Shown here: positions 1 to 5,739 of the stretch, piece after piece
Layout: every line of letters begins with the position of its first letter
How positions within the stretch are numbered: position 1 is the stretch's first letter
Assembly (NCBI GenBank): GCA_031274565.1
Contig: JAISPY010000158.1
Span: 1 to 7,574 of the forward strand
Length of the DNA: 7,574 bases
Direction: 5' to 3'
Source of the DNA: Treponema sp.
GTDB lineage: Bacteria > Spirochaetota > Spirochaetia > Treponematales > Breznakiellaceae
Notes under the pieces: generated by a model
What the model was told of the DNA's origin: nothing
Databases searched by the model: none
The model's input: only the letters and a program-made list of their open reading frames with translations
Made by a program: the position numbers and the translations under genes

Positions 1-158
1 CGCTGGGGAAGGCGGAACTGCACCACGCCGCGGTCCTGGGGGATGGGGTCTTCGGGATTGGTGAAGGAAGTAGGCCCACAGGAAGCCAGGGCGAGCAGCC
101 CCACAAGGATCAGCGTGGCATAGGTGGTGAAGGGAGTGGACTTAGCGCGTGTTTTCAT
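1..158 (-). CDS. Putative lipoprotein, N-terminal part (gene runs off the window start)
   Basis: Reading leftward from the ATG at 158-156 gives 52 open codons to the window edge. The product starts with a positively charged segment (MKTRAK), then a hydrophobic stretch at about residues 14-25, then a lipobox L-A-S-C with Cys27. After it comes a Pro/Asp-rich mature N-terminus (GPTSFTNPEDPIPQD). This is a textbook type II (lipoprotein) signal peptide, so the protein is probably exported and lipid-anchored at Cys27. An AGGAG Shine-Dalgarno sequence (168-172 on the plus strand as CTCCT) lies 9 nt before the ATG, which supports this start. The mature domain is outside the window, so the function cannot be named. 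The gene is divergent from larE, and a G17 tract lies about 150 bp upstream of its start. Confidence 0.75.
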   Translation of the reverse strand, partial: MKTRAKSTPFTTYATLILVGLLALASCGPTSFTNPEDPIPQDRGVVQFRLPQ

Positions 159-306
159 GGGATGTTGCTCCTGCTGATGAGGGGAGGGAGGATAGCCGGT
201 CAAAAGAACTGATAATGGTACGCTGGAATGGGGTATATGCGCTATTTTGTTGAGCAGTGTTGGTAGAGCGCGGGGCTTTTTGGCGGGGATTACCCGTTTT
301 CTGACA

Positions 307-323
307 GGGGGGGGGGGGGGGGG
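307..323. repeat. G17 homopolymer tract
   Basis: Seventeen consecutive G residues on the plus strand (C17 on the strand of the lipoprotein gene). The tract is non-coding as far as can be seen and starts about 149 bp upstream of the lipoprotein start codon. Tracts of this length are prone to slipped-strand length change during replication and also during sequencing, so the exact count is uncertain. Confidence 0.95.
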
Positions 324-584
324 TAAGCACAGTAGAATAATAGTAAAAAACAAAAAAAAACTCCATTGGGTCTGTATCAGCGGACCTGGCACATCCGCTC
401 TGCCAACGTATGGCATCTCTGCCTATCCAGTGCGGCCCATTGCCCAATCCCGGCAAACCATTCCCCCAGGGAATGGGCGCCGTGCTTCTGCCTAGGGAAA
501 AAAGAAAAAACCTGGAGACATAGTTTTTTATACAACCCCCTGCGGGCTTAGTCAAGTACTTTTCAGCATAAACCCATAGAATTT

Positions 585-618
585 ACTGATTCTATACTTT
601 CTATAGTATAGAATCAGT
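585..618. repeat. Perfect 14-bp inverted repeat, 6-nt loop
   Basis: ACTGATTCTATACT (585-598) is the exact reverse complement of AGTATAGAATCAGT (605-618), with loop TTCTAT. It is AT-rich with no adjoining T-run, so it is a weak terminator candidate. It lies immediately before copy 1 of the dispersed repeat and could be the end of that element, a protein-binding dyad or a cruciform site. Confidence 0.85.
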
Positions 619-622
619 TCCT

Positions 623-679
623 TAATTCGCGTTAATTCGCGTCTTTCGCGGTTTCTTTTGTTTATATGCGCTCGCCCTG
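623..679 (+). repeat. Dispersed intergenic repeat, copy 1
   Basis: This 57-bp segment matches 3790-3846 with 4 mismatches (positions 644, 652, 653 and 673) and no gaps. It opens with a roughly 10-bp tandem motif (TAATTCGCGT twice, then a degenerate third unit ending in TTCGCGG) and ends with TTTGTTTATATGCGCT. Downstream, the TTGA core of the larE -35 box falls at exactly the same offset as the TTGA core before lepA. Confidence 0.9.
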
Positions 680-686
680 ACCCGAA

Positions 687-716
687 TTGACACGCCGCCC
701 TTAAAAAGGGTATAAC
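687..716 (+). promoter_or_regulatory. Probable sigma70-type promoter of larE-larC
   Basis: TTGACA (687-692), an 18-bp spacer and TATAAC (711-716) match the housekeeping consensus well (6/6 and 5/6). Transcription would start near 723, giving a leader of about 77 nt before larE. The spacer contains the dyad CCCTT-AAA-AAGGG (698-710), which could be an operator placed between the two boxes; that role is inferred. Confidence 0.65.
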
Positions 717-721
717 CAGAT

Positions 722-738
722 AACGGCATGAAGCCGTT
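722..738 (+). promoter_or_regulatory. Hairpin at the predicted 5' end of the larE mRNA
   Basis: AACGGC (722-727) pairs with GCCGTT (733-738) across loop ATGAA. It would lie at the very 5' end of a transcript from the predicted promoter, a position typical of mRNA-stabilising 5' stems. No full riboswitch architecture was recognised in the leader. Confidence 0.4.
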
Positions 739-772
739 CACAGCGGAACTGAATTCCTGCTATCCATAGGTA

Positions 773-792
773 CATGCTCGTGAGCATGGGAG
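773..792 (+). promoter_or_regulatory. larE ribosome binding site abutting a short palindrome
   Basis: GGGAG (788-792) lies 7 nt before the larE ATG at 800. The palindrome CATGCTC-GT-GAGCATG (773-788) shares the first G of this site. If the stem forms in the mRNA it could limit ribosome access; the 2-nt gap means the innermost pairs would have to open. Confidence 0.45.
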
Positions 793-799
793 CGGTTTC

Positions 800-1624
800 A
801 TGATCGAAAAAAATATTGATAAAAAATACCAGGATCTTTTGCGTATCCTCGCTGCCCCGGGAAAAGGGGCGGTCGCGTTTTCAGGGGGGGTGGACAGTTC
901 CTTCCTCGCCCATGCGGCAACGGCCGCGCTGGGTACCGGGGCAATCGCCATAACGATTGTATCCCCGATGCTCCCCCAAAGTGAGATTGACGGGGCACGG
1001 CTACTGGCTCGAAAACTCGGCATCGAGCATATCCTGATTACCGAAGCAACGATTGATGAGGAAGTGGCTGCCAATCCCAAGGAACGCTGTTATTTTTGCA
1101 AAAAGCGTGAATTCGGGACCATCCTGGCGGAGGCGCAGGCCCGGGGAATCCATACCGTATGGGACGGCTCAAATATGGATGACTTGGGGGATTACCGTCC
1201 GGGATTACAGGCCCTGGAAGAACTCCATATCCAAAGTCCTCTGCGGGAGGCAGGGCTTACCAAGGCCGAGATCCGAGAGCTATCCCGGAATTTTGATCTG
1301 CCCACCTGGGATAAACCGGCCTTTGCCTGCCTCGCGTCCCGGATCCCCTATGGGGAACGGATCGACCCAGTGAAATTAGCCCGGATTGAAAAGGCCGAAG
1401 ACGCCCTGAGAGGCTTAGGGTTCCATCAGTTCCGGGTACGTTCCCATGAACAGATCGCCCGCATTGAAGTCGCTCCGGAAGAACGGCGCCGGTTCTTTGA
1501 TGAGGCGCTCTTGGATCGTATTTCCCAGACCCTCAAATCCTATGGGTTTGTATACGTGGCCTTTGAACTGGAGGGGTATGCTATGGGTAATATGAACCGG
1601 GTCTTGCAGGTCCGGAATGCTTGA
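800..1624 (+). CDS. larE: ATP-dependent sulfur insertase LarE (NPN cofactor biosynthesis)
   Basis: A 274-aa cytoplasmic PP-loop ATPase. LarE adenylates the carboxylates of the LarB product and inserts sulfur to make the bis-thiocarboxylate precursor of the nickel-pincer nucleotide. Visible: the PP-loop SGGVDSS (28-34), KERCYFCKK with Cys97 and Cys100, DGSNMDD (122-128), and KPAFACLASRIPYG with Cys177. Cys177 fits the cysteine that single-cysteine LarE enzymes sacrifice as sulfur donor. The additional CxxC makes this a three-cysteine LarE, the type reported in Thermotoga maritima to bind a [4Fe-4S] cluster and work catalytically rather than sacrificially; cluster binding here is inferred. Length is normal for the family. 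The start is supported by GGGAG at 788-792. It is the first gene of an operon with larC, which begins 15 bp after its stop. larB is not in the window. Confidence 0.93.
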   Translation: MIEKNIDKKYQDLLRILAAPGKGAVAFSGGVDSSFLAHAATAALGTGAIAITIVSPMLPQSEIDGARLLARKLGIEHILITEATIDEEVAANPKERCYFCKKREFGTILAEAQARGIHTVWDGSNMDDLGDYRPGLQALEELHIQSPLREAGLTKAEIRELSRNFDLPTWDKPAFACLASRIPYGERIDPVKLARIEKAEDALRGLGFHQFRVRSHEQIARIEVAPEERRRFFDEALLDRISQTLKSYGFVYVAFELEGYAMGNMNRVLQVRNA

Positions 1625-1639
1625 TGCAAGGAGAACAGG

Positions 1640-2866
1640 ATGAGAACCGTACATTTTGATTGCTTCGCCGGTATCTCCGGCGATATGACCTTAGGCGCCT
1701 TGGTTGATCTGGGGGTCGATCCTGAGCTGTTGCAGCAGGAACTGGATAAACTGGGCGTATCGGGCTGGAAACTCCGTTTCCAGCGGGATCAGCGGGGGGG
1801 TATCAGCGGAACCCGCGGGGTGGTTGAACTGCTCCCGCAAACCGCTCAGGGGACCCATGACCATCACCAGGGGGAACATGCAGGGCATACGTCCTGGAAA
1901 GAGATCCGGCATCTCATAGCCCATTCCAGTATCAGTGCCGGGGCAAAGCAGCGGGCCTTGGCTATCTTTGGACGCATAGCCGAAGCGGAAGCCCAGGTAC
2001 ACGGGCGTCCGGTGGATGCGGTGGCTTTCCACGAGGTAGGCGCCCTGGATTCAATCATCGACATCGTGGGTACGGCCATTGGTTTGGATATGCTGCAGCC
2101 GGATCGGATCACCTGCGGTGAAATTGAGCTGGGAGGCGGTACGGTTACCTGCGCCCACGGGGTTCTGCCGGTTCCTGCCCCTGCAACCCTGCTCTTGGTG
2201 CGGGGACTGCCGGTAAAGACCGGGGGCTTTACCCAGGAAATGACCACCCCTACCGGAGCGGCGATTCTTGCCGCCTCAGTGGACGAGTTTGTATCGAGCC
2301 AGCGTTTTACGGAAATCAGGACCGGCTATGGCATCGGAACCCGGACTCTGGACAAGCCCAATGTACTGCGTCTTTCCTTACGGGAAGAAGCGGCTTTGGA
2401 ACAAGAAGGCCCAGGGCCCTGGAAGATCGAGGACCTGATCCTGCTGGAAACGAACATCGACGATATGACCGGGGAAGCCTTGGGGTTCCTCATGGAACGG
2501 CTCTTTGAAGCCGGGGCCTTGGATGTAACCTTTACCCCCTGTATGATGAAAAAATCCCGTCCTGGTACGCGGGTATCGGTCCTCGCTGCTCCGGCGCCGC
2601 TTGATTCCCTGCGGCGGACCCTGTTTCAGGAATCATCCGCCATCGGGTTCCGGGAGACTCAGGTCCGCCGGCTTTCCCTGGAGCGGGAGGAAAGCCTCGT
2701 AGCAGGCGCTTACGGCGAAATCCGGCGGAAAACCGTATTTTTTGAGGGAAAAGCCCTGCGTTCCAAAATCGAATATGAAGATCGCGCCCGTATAGCCCGA
2801 GCGCGCGGGATAGCCCTTGAAGCGACGGAACGGCTTATAGCGGGAGAAAGAGCCGACAAGACCTGA
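1640..2866 (+). CDS. larC: Nickel insertion protein LarC (NPN cofactor biosynthesis)
   Basis: A 408-aa LarC (formerly DUF111), the CTP-dependent cyclometallase that puts nickel into the pincer nucleotide as the last step of cofactor synthesis. Visible: FDCFAGISGDM at 6-16; a His-rich loop HDHHQGEHAGH at 73-83, likely a metal-handling segment; FHEVGALDSIIDIVG at 130-144; TTPTGAAIL at 202-210; GYGIGTR at 229-235; ETNIDDMTGE at 270-279; and MKKSRPG at 303-309. Both the N-terminal (LarC1-like) and C-terminal (LarC2-like) parts are in one uninterrupted frame. This differs from Lactobacillus plantarum, where larC1 and larC2 are joined by programmed frameshifting. AAGGAG (1628-1633) is well placed for the ATG at 1640. 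It follows larE by 15 bp and is surely cotranscribed. Confidence 0.93.
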   Translation: MRTVHFDCFAGISGDMTLGALVDLGVDPELLQQELDKLGVSGWKLRFQRDQRGGISGTRGVVELLPQTAQGTHDHHQGEHAGHTSWKEIRHLIAHSSISAGAKQRALAIFGRIAEAEAQVHGRPVDAVAFHEVGALDSIIDIVGTAIGLDMLQPDRITCGEIELGGGTVTCAHGVLPVPAPATLLLVRGLPVKTGGFTQEMTTPTGAAILAASVDEFVSSQRFTEIRTGYGIGTRTLDKPNVLRLSLREEAALEQEGPGPWKIEDLILLETNIDDMTGEALGFLMERLFEAGALDVTFTPCMMKKSRPGTRVSVLAAPAPLDSLRRTLFQESSAIGFRETQVRRLSLEREESLVAGAYGEIRRKTVFFEGKALRSKIEYEDRARIARARGIALEATERLIAGERADKT

Positions 2867-3096
2867 TTTTCCGCTGCCCTTGGTACCCTCAAGCAGCATG
2901 ATCTCAAAGACCCGGCTTCCTGACGTCTTGTGGTACCTTCAGGGCTTACTGCATCCAGGGTAGCCGGTATTTTTTACCCAGGTGGGAAAAATTTGCCCAC
3001 CCTTAAACCGCAGGATCCGCTACGCCGCAGCAGGATACCCTGGTCTTGGATGGATAGGTATACGACATAGCGCCTATTCCGAAAGAAATCGATGCG
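2867..3096. other. Non-coding stretch between larC and the sigma54 promoter
   Basis: No gene was found. It holds two GGTACC-centred motifs (near 2882-2887 and 2932-2937), a T6 run (2970-2975), the dyad at 2981-3001, and an 8-bp inverted pair CCAGGGTA (2955-2962)/TACCCTGG (3036-3043) that brackets the dyad. No clear GC-stem plus T-tract terminator for larE-larC was seen. Confidence 0.5.
2981..3001. promoter_or_regulatory. 21-bp imperfect palindrome, candidate upstream activator site
   Basis: Half-sites GGTGGG (2981-2986) and CCCACC (2996-3001) flank AAAAATTTG. Around the central base 2991, nine of ten base pairs are symmetric. Its centre is roughly 130 bp upstream of the start site predicted for the sigma54 promoter at 3097-3113, within the usual range for enhancer-binding activators. 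There is no following T-run, so a terminator role is less likely. The role is inferred. Confidence 0.45.
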
Positions 3097-3113
3097 TTGG
3101 CATGATATTTGCT
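3097..3113 (+). promoter_or_regulatory. Sigma54 (RpoN) -24/-12 promoter
   Basis: TTGGCATG-ATAT-TTGCT fits the RpoN consensus YTGGCACG-N4-TTGCW with one mismatch (T for C at 3103). GG (3099-3100) and GC (3111-3112) are separated by exactly 10 bp. Transcription would start near 3124, giving a leader of about 39 nt that begins with the hairpin TGAGAC-GGTG-GTCTCA (3123-3138). The only gene in position is the secreted protein at 3163. Confidence 0.6.
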
Positions 3114-3122
3114 CTATATCAA

Positions 3123-3138
3123 TGAGACGGTGGTCTCA
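3123..3138 (+). promoter_or_regulatory. 6-bp perfect hairpin at the predicted transcript start
   Basis: TGAGAC (3123-3128) pairs with GTCTCA (3133-3138) across loop GGTG. A further GAGAC copy occurs at 3146-3150. It could be a 5' stem of the mRNA from the sigma54 promoter or a protein-binding dyad. Confidence 0.4.
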
Positions 3139-3162
3139 CCATAACGAGACTATGGAGTTTAT

Positions 3163-3606
3163 ATGAAAAAAAGCGTTTTTTTCATCCTGTGGGCGTTGGT
3201 AGTCGGAGTACTACTCTTCGCCCAAAATCGGAATCCCGGGGGAGGACCTGATCCCCGATGGCAAACTACCCCGCCGAAAACTGTGCGGGTTACCGGAACC
3301 CTCGGTGTCGTCCAGGGTAAGATCGCCCTGCAAGATAAGGATACCACGTACTATGTCTTTGGTCTTGAACGGTTTATCGGCTTTATTGAAGGCCTCAAGG
3401 AAGGGGCAACGGTAAGTATCGATGGATATGCGCAGTCCTCCCCGTCCGCGGAATTCCGCTTCTTGAGGGCTACGAAACTTACCCTCAATAATAAGGATTA
3501 CGATTTAGTTCCTGCGGAACCGCAGTTTTCTCAGGCGCGGCCAGATTTTTCTTACCCTCCCCACGGCTGGAATAAGTCCCGTGGGCATCATCCCAGAAAA
3601 CACTAA
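3163..3606 (+). CDS. Small secreted protein of unknown function
   Basis: A 147-aa protein not recognised as a named family. Residues 1-20 form a signal peptide: MKKS, a hydrophobic core (VFFILWALVVGVLL), and probable cleavage after Ala20 (LLFA|QN). There is no lipobox cysteine, so the mature protein should be periplasmic or secreted. After a Gly/Pro-rich linker (22-38), residues 39-108 look like a small beta-rich domain (TVRVTGTLGVVQGKIAL... GATVSIDGYA... KLTLNN), possibly OB-fold-like; that is inferred from alternating strand patterns only. The C-terminus (117-147) is Pro-, His- and Arg/Lys-rich and probably disordered. GGAG (3154-3157) lies 5 nt before the ATG. It is monocistronic, with a sigma54-type promoter at 3097-3113 and a hairpin after the stop, which suggests conditional expression. 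Confidence 0.8.
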   Translation: MKKSVFFILWALVVGVLLFAQNRNPGGGPDPRWQTTPPKTVRVTGTLGVVQGKIALQDKDTTYYVFGLERFIGFIEGLKEGATVSIDGYAQSSPSAEFRFLRATKLTLNNKDYDLVPAEPQFSQARPDFSYPPHGWNKSRGHHPRKH

Positions 3607-3617
3607 GGACCCGTGCA

Positions 3618-3649
3618 GTACTACCATGACCTAATGGTCATGGTAGTGC
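3618..3649 (+). terminator. Strong hairpin after the secreted-protein gene
   Basis: ACTACCATGACC (3620-3631) and GGTCATGGTAGT (3636-3647) form a perfect 12-bp stem with loop TAAT. One G-U and one G-C pair extend it to 3618-3649. It begins 11 nt after the stop codon, where a terminator is expected, but no T-tract follows on either strand. It may instead be an mRNA 3' stabiliser or a bidirectional hairpin. Confidence 0.45.
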
Positions 3650-3789
3650 CTTATGGCATAAGCAATAAGCATAACCTGCCGGGCATTTTATTCGTGTGCG
3701 GGTCCTCAATCAGCCTAATCGGTGGATTTTTTATCGTTATACCCGCTCATTACGCGCATTTTTGCGAATTAAGCACGGTGGTCATTCCC

Positions 3790-3846
3790 TAATTCGCGTT
3801 AATTCGCGTCATTCGCGGACTCTTTTGTTTATATGCGCTGGCCCTG
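3790..3846 (+). repeat. Dispersed intergenic repeat, copy 2
   Basis: Matches 623-679 at 53 of 57 positions without gaps. It starts with the same TAATTCGCGT tandem and ends with TTTGTTTATATGCGCT. A short inverted partner GCGAATTA (3764-3771) lies just upstream and could pair with TAATTCGC (3790-3797), a feature not seen at copy 1. The lepA -35 box follows at the same offset as the larE -35 box does in copy 1. Confidence 0.9.
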
Positions 3847-3853
3847 GCGTGTA

Positions 3854-3882
3854 TTGAGTAACCGGCGGTCTTGTACTATAGT
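3854..3882 (+). promoter_or_regulatory. Probable lepA promoter
   Basis: TTGAGT (3854-3859), a 17-bp spacer and TATAGT (3877-3882) resemble a sigma70-type promoter. Transcription would begin at about 3889-3890, which coincides with the lepA ATG at 3890. This agrees with the absence of a Shine-Dalgarno sequence before that ATG. The assignment is moderate because the -35 box matches only 4 of 6 consensus bases. Confidence 0.45.
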
Positions 3883-3889
3883 AATTCCT

Positions 3890-5695
3890 ATGGCTGAAAC
3901 TCCCTTAATCCGTAACTTTTGTATCATCGCCCATATTGACCATGGGAAGTCAACCCTGGCGGACCGGCTCATTCAAAAAGGCCATCTGGTGGAAGACCGG
4001 GATTTCCAGGACCAGATTCTGGATACTATGGACATTGAACGGGAGCGGGGCATAACTATCAAGAGTCAGGCGGTTACTATTCCCTACACCGCCGCAGACG
4101 GAGGGGAATACGAGCTTAACCTGGTGGATACCCCCGGGCATGTGGACTTTACCTACGAAGTCTCCCGGGCCATCAATTCCTGCGAGGGGGCCTTGCTCTT
4201 GGTGGACGCTACCCAGGGTGTACAGGCCCAAACCCTGTCCAACCTGTACCTAGCGCTGGAACACAATCTGGAGATTGTCCCGGTGATCAATAAGATCGAT
4301 ATGGCTTCCGCGGATATTCCCGGAGTCAAGGTGCAGATAGAGAAAGACCTGGGGCTGGATGCTGCAGCGGCCCTCCTGGTTTCAGCCCGGCAGGGTACCG
4401 GGGTGGACGAGCTGTTTGAAGCTATCATCGAGAGGATTCCCGCACCCCGGGGCAGCGCGGACGCTCCGTTGCGGGCTCTCATCTTCGATTGCCACTACGA
4501 CCCCTATCGGGGGGTGGTGGTGCATATCCGCATCTTTGACGGCCGGATCCGGCGGGGTATGAAAGTCCGGTTTATGTCCAACGGTTCTGAATATGAGGTG
4601 GAGACCCTGGGGGTCTTCAAACTGGCCTTGGTAGAGGGAGCGGAACTTGCCGCGGGCAGTGTAGGCTATATCATTGCGGGGATCAAAACCGTCAGCGACG
4701 TGCGGGTGGGAGATACCCTTACCGCCGCGGAAAACCCCTGCGATGCGCCTCTGCCGGGCTTCCGGGAAGTGAAACCCGTGGTGTTTTCTTCTATATATCC
4801 GGTGGATTCCAATGACTACACGGAACTCAAATCAAGCCTGGAAAAGCTCAAGCTCAATGACGCATCCCTGGTGTATGAAAAGGATTCCTCTGCGGCCTTG
4901 GGCTTTGGGTTCCGCTGCGGCTTCTTAGGACTCCTCCACTTGGAGGTGATCCAAGAACGGCTGGAGCGGGAATTCGGCCAGTCGGTTATTTTTACCGCCC
5001 CATCGGTACGCTACCGGGTGTATCTCCATAAGGGGGAGGCGCGGTGGGTGGATAACCCCATGGAGTACCCGGAAGAGGGCAGCATCGAAGGGGCAGAGGA
5101 GCCGTATATCCGAGCCTCCATCCTCACCCCAACGACCTTTCTGGGGAACATCATGACGCTGTGTATGGAGAAGCGGGGCGTCCAAACCGCTATGACCTAC
5201 CTGGACGAAAAGCGGGTGGAACTCATCTACGATATGCCCCTGGCAGAGGTGCTCTTTGATTTTTACGACCGCCTCAAGAGCATTAGTCGAGGGTACGCTT
5301 CCTTTGATTACGACATTACCGATTATAAGCCTACGGCCCTGGTTAAGCTGGATATACTGCTCAATGGTAAGCCGGTGGACGCCCTCTCCCAGCTCGTGTT
5401 TCGGGACCGGGCCTACGAGCGGGCGCGACTGGTGTGCGAGCGCCTCCGGGACGAGATACCCCGGCAGCAGTTCAAAATCCCCATCCAGGGGACCATCGGA
5501 AGCCAGATCATCGCCCGGGAGACCGTCAACGCCCTACGGAAGGATGTGTTAGCCAAGTGTTACGGCGGGGACATCACCCGCAAGCGCAAGCTCCTGGAAA
5601 AGCAGAAGGAAGGGAAGAAGCGTATGAAGATGGTGGGGGATGTGGAATTACCCCAGAGCGCGTTTTTAGCGGTATTGAAAACCAAGGAACCATGA
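3890..5695 (+). CDS. lepA: Elongation factor 4 (LepA), ribosome back-translocating GTPase
   Basis: A 601-aa translation GTPase of normal LepA length. EF4 binds stalled or mis-translocated ribosomes and promotes back-translocation or late subunit assembly. Motifs: G1 AHIDHGKS (14-21), switch I ERGITIKSQ (52-60), G3 DTPGH (80-84), G4 NKID (134-137), G5 SAR (165-167), then the beta-barrel and EF-G-like domains. The C-terminus has the LepA-specific GGDITRKRKLLEKQKEGKKRMK signature region and ends VLKTKEP. The frame is open from an ATG at 3833, but the 19 extra residues do not resemble LepA. That ATG lies inside the dispersed repeat and upstream of the predicted promoter, so the start at 3890 (MAETPLIRNF) is preferred. 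No Shine-Dalgarno sequence precedes it. A TAG follows the TGA stop directly. The MBL-fold gene follows after 44 bp. Confidence 0.95.
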   Translation: MAETPLIRNFCIIAHIDHGKSTLADRLIQKGHLVEDRDFQDQILDTMDIERERGITIKSQAVTIPYTAADGGEYELNLVDTPGHVDFTYEVSRAINSCEGALLLVDATQGVQAQTLSNLYLALEHNLEIVPVINKIDMASADIPGVKVQIEKDLGLDAAAALLVSARQGTGVDELFEAIIERIPAPRGSADAPLRALIFDCHYDPYRGVVVHIRIFDGRIRRGMKVRFMSNGSEYEVETLGVFKLALVEGAELAAGSVGYIIAGIKTVSDVRVGDTLTAAENPCDAPLPGFREVKPVVFSSIYPVDSNDYTELKSSLEKLKLNDASLVYEKDSSAALGFGFRCGFLGLLHLEVIQERLEREFGQSVIFTAPSVRYRVYLHKGEARWVDNPMEYPEEGSIEGAEEPYIRASILTPTTFLGNIMTLCMEKRGVQTAMTYLDEKRVELIYDMPLAEVLFDFYDRLKSISRGYASFDYDITDYKPTALVKLDILLNGKPVDALSQLVFRDRAYERARLVCERLRDEIPRQQFKIPIQGTIGSQIIARETVNALRKDVLAKCYGGDITRKRKLLEKQKEGKKRMKMVGDVELPQSAFLAVLKTKEP

Positions 5696-5739
5696 TAGGG
5701 AATGGGGGAAGGTGAGGCTGGATACCCGGAGGAGCGGCT

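Larger units (their letters stand above)
159..622. other. Long non-coding stretch between the lipoprotein gene and larE
   Basis: No credible gene was found. The open frames here on both strands have low-complexity or Pro/Cys-rich translations with no domain pattern and no ribosome binding site. Recognisable content: a G17 tract (307-323), A-rich runs (343-360 and 497-510), an 8-bp perfect hairpin CCATTCCC/GGGAATGG (458-465/469-476, loop CCA), and a 14-bp inverted repeat at 585-618. The stretch should contain the promoter of the leftward lipoprotein gene, but no convincing -35/-10 pair was seen. Confidence 0.6.

Noticed and set aside
247..290. tRNA-like stretch (GTTGGTAGAGCGCGGGGC)
   Set aside because: It resembles a tRNA D-arm, but the D-stem does not pair, no anticodon stem closes, and no T-arm (TTCRA) or acceptor stem follows.
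142..555. 137-codon open frame on the minus strand
   Set aside because: It runs across the G17 tract and the lipoprotein start, has no ribosome site, and its Pro-run/Tyr-run translation has no domain character.
623..651. Possible CRISPR-like or satellite array in the TAATTCGCGT tandem
   Set aside because: Only about three 10-bp units with no spacers; the whole block recurs as one dispersed repeat.
693..799. Nickel/cobalt or other riboswitch in the larE leader
   Set aside because: The leader is only about 77 nt with two simple hairpins and no multi-stem junction or conserved motif that I recognise.
2633..2907. Minus-strand frames antisense to the larC 3' end as real genes
   Set aside because: They are almost entirely antisense to conserved larC sequence and have no ribosome site; only the short P-loop-like part outside larC was kept as a low-interest observation.
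3833..3889. Upstream ATG extending LepA by 19 residues
   Set aside because: The extension does not resemble LepA N-termini, lies in the dispersed repeat, and is upstream of the predicted transcription start.
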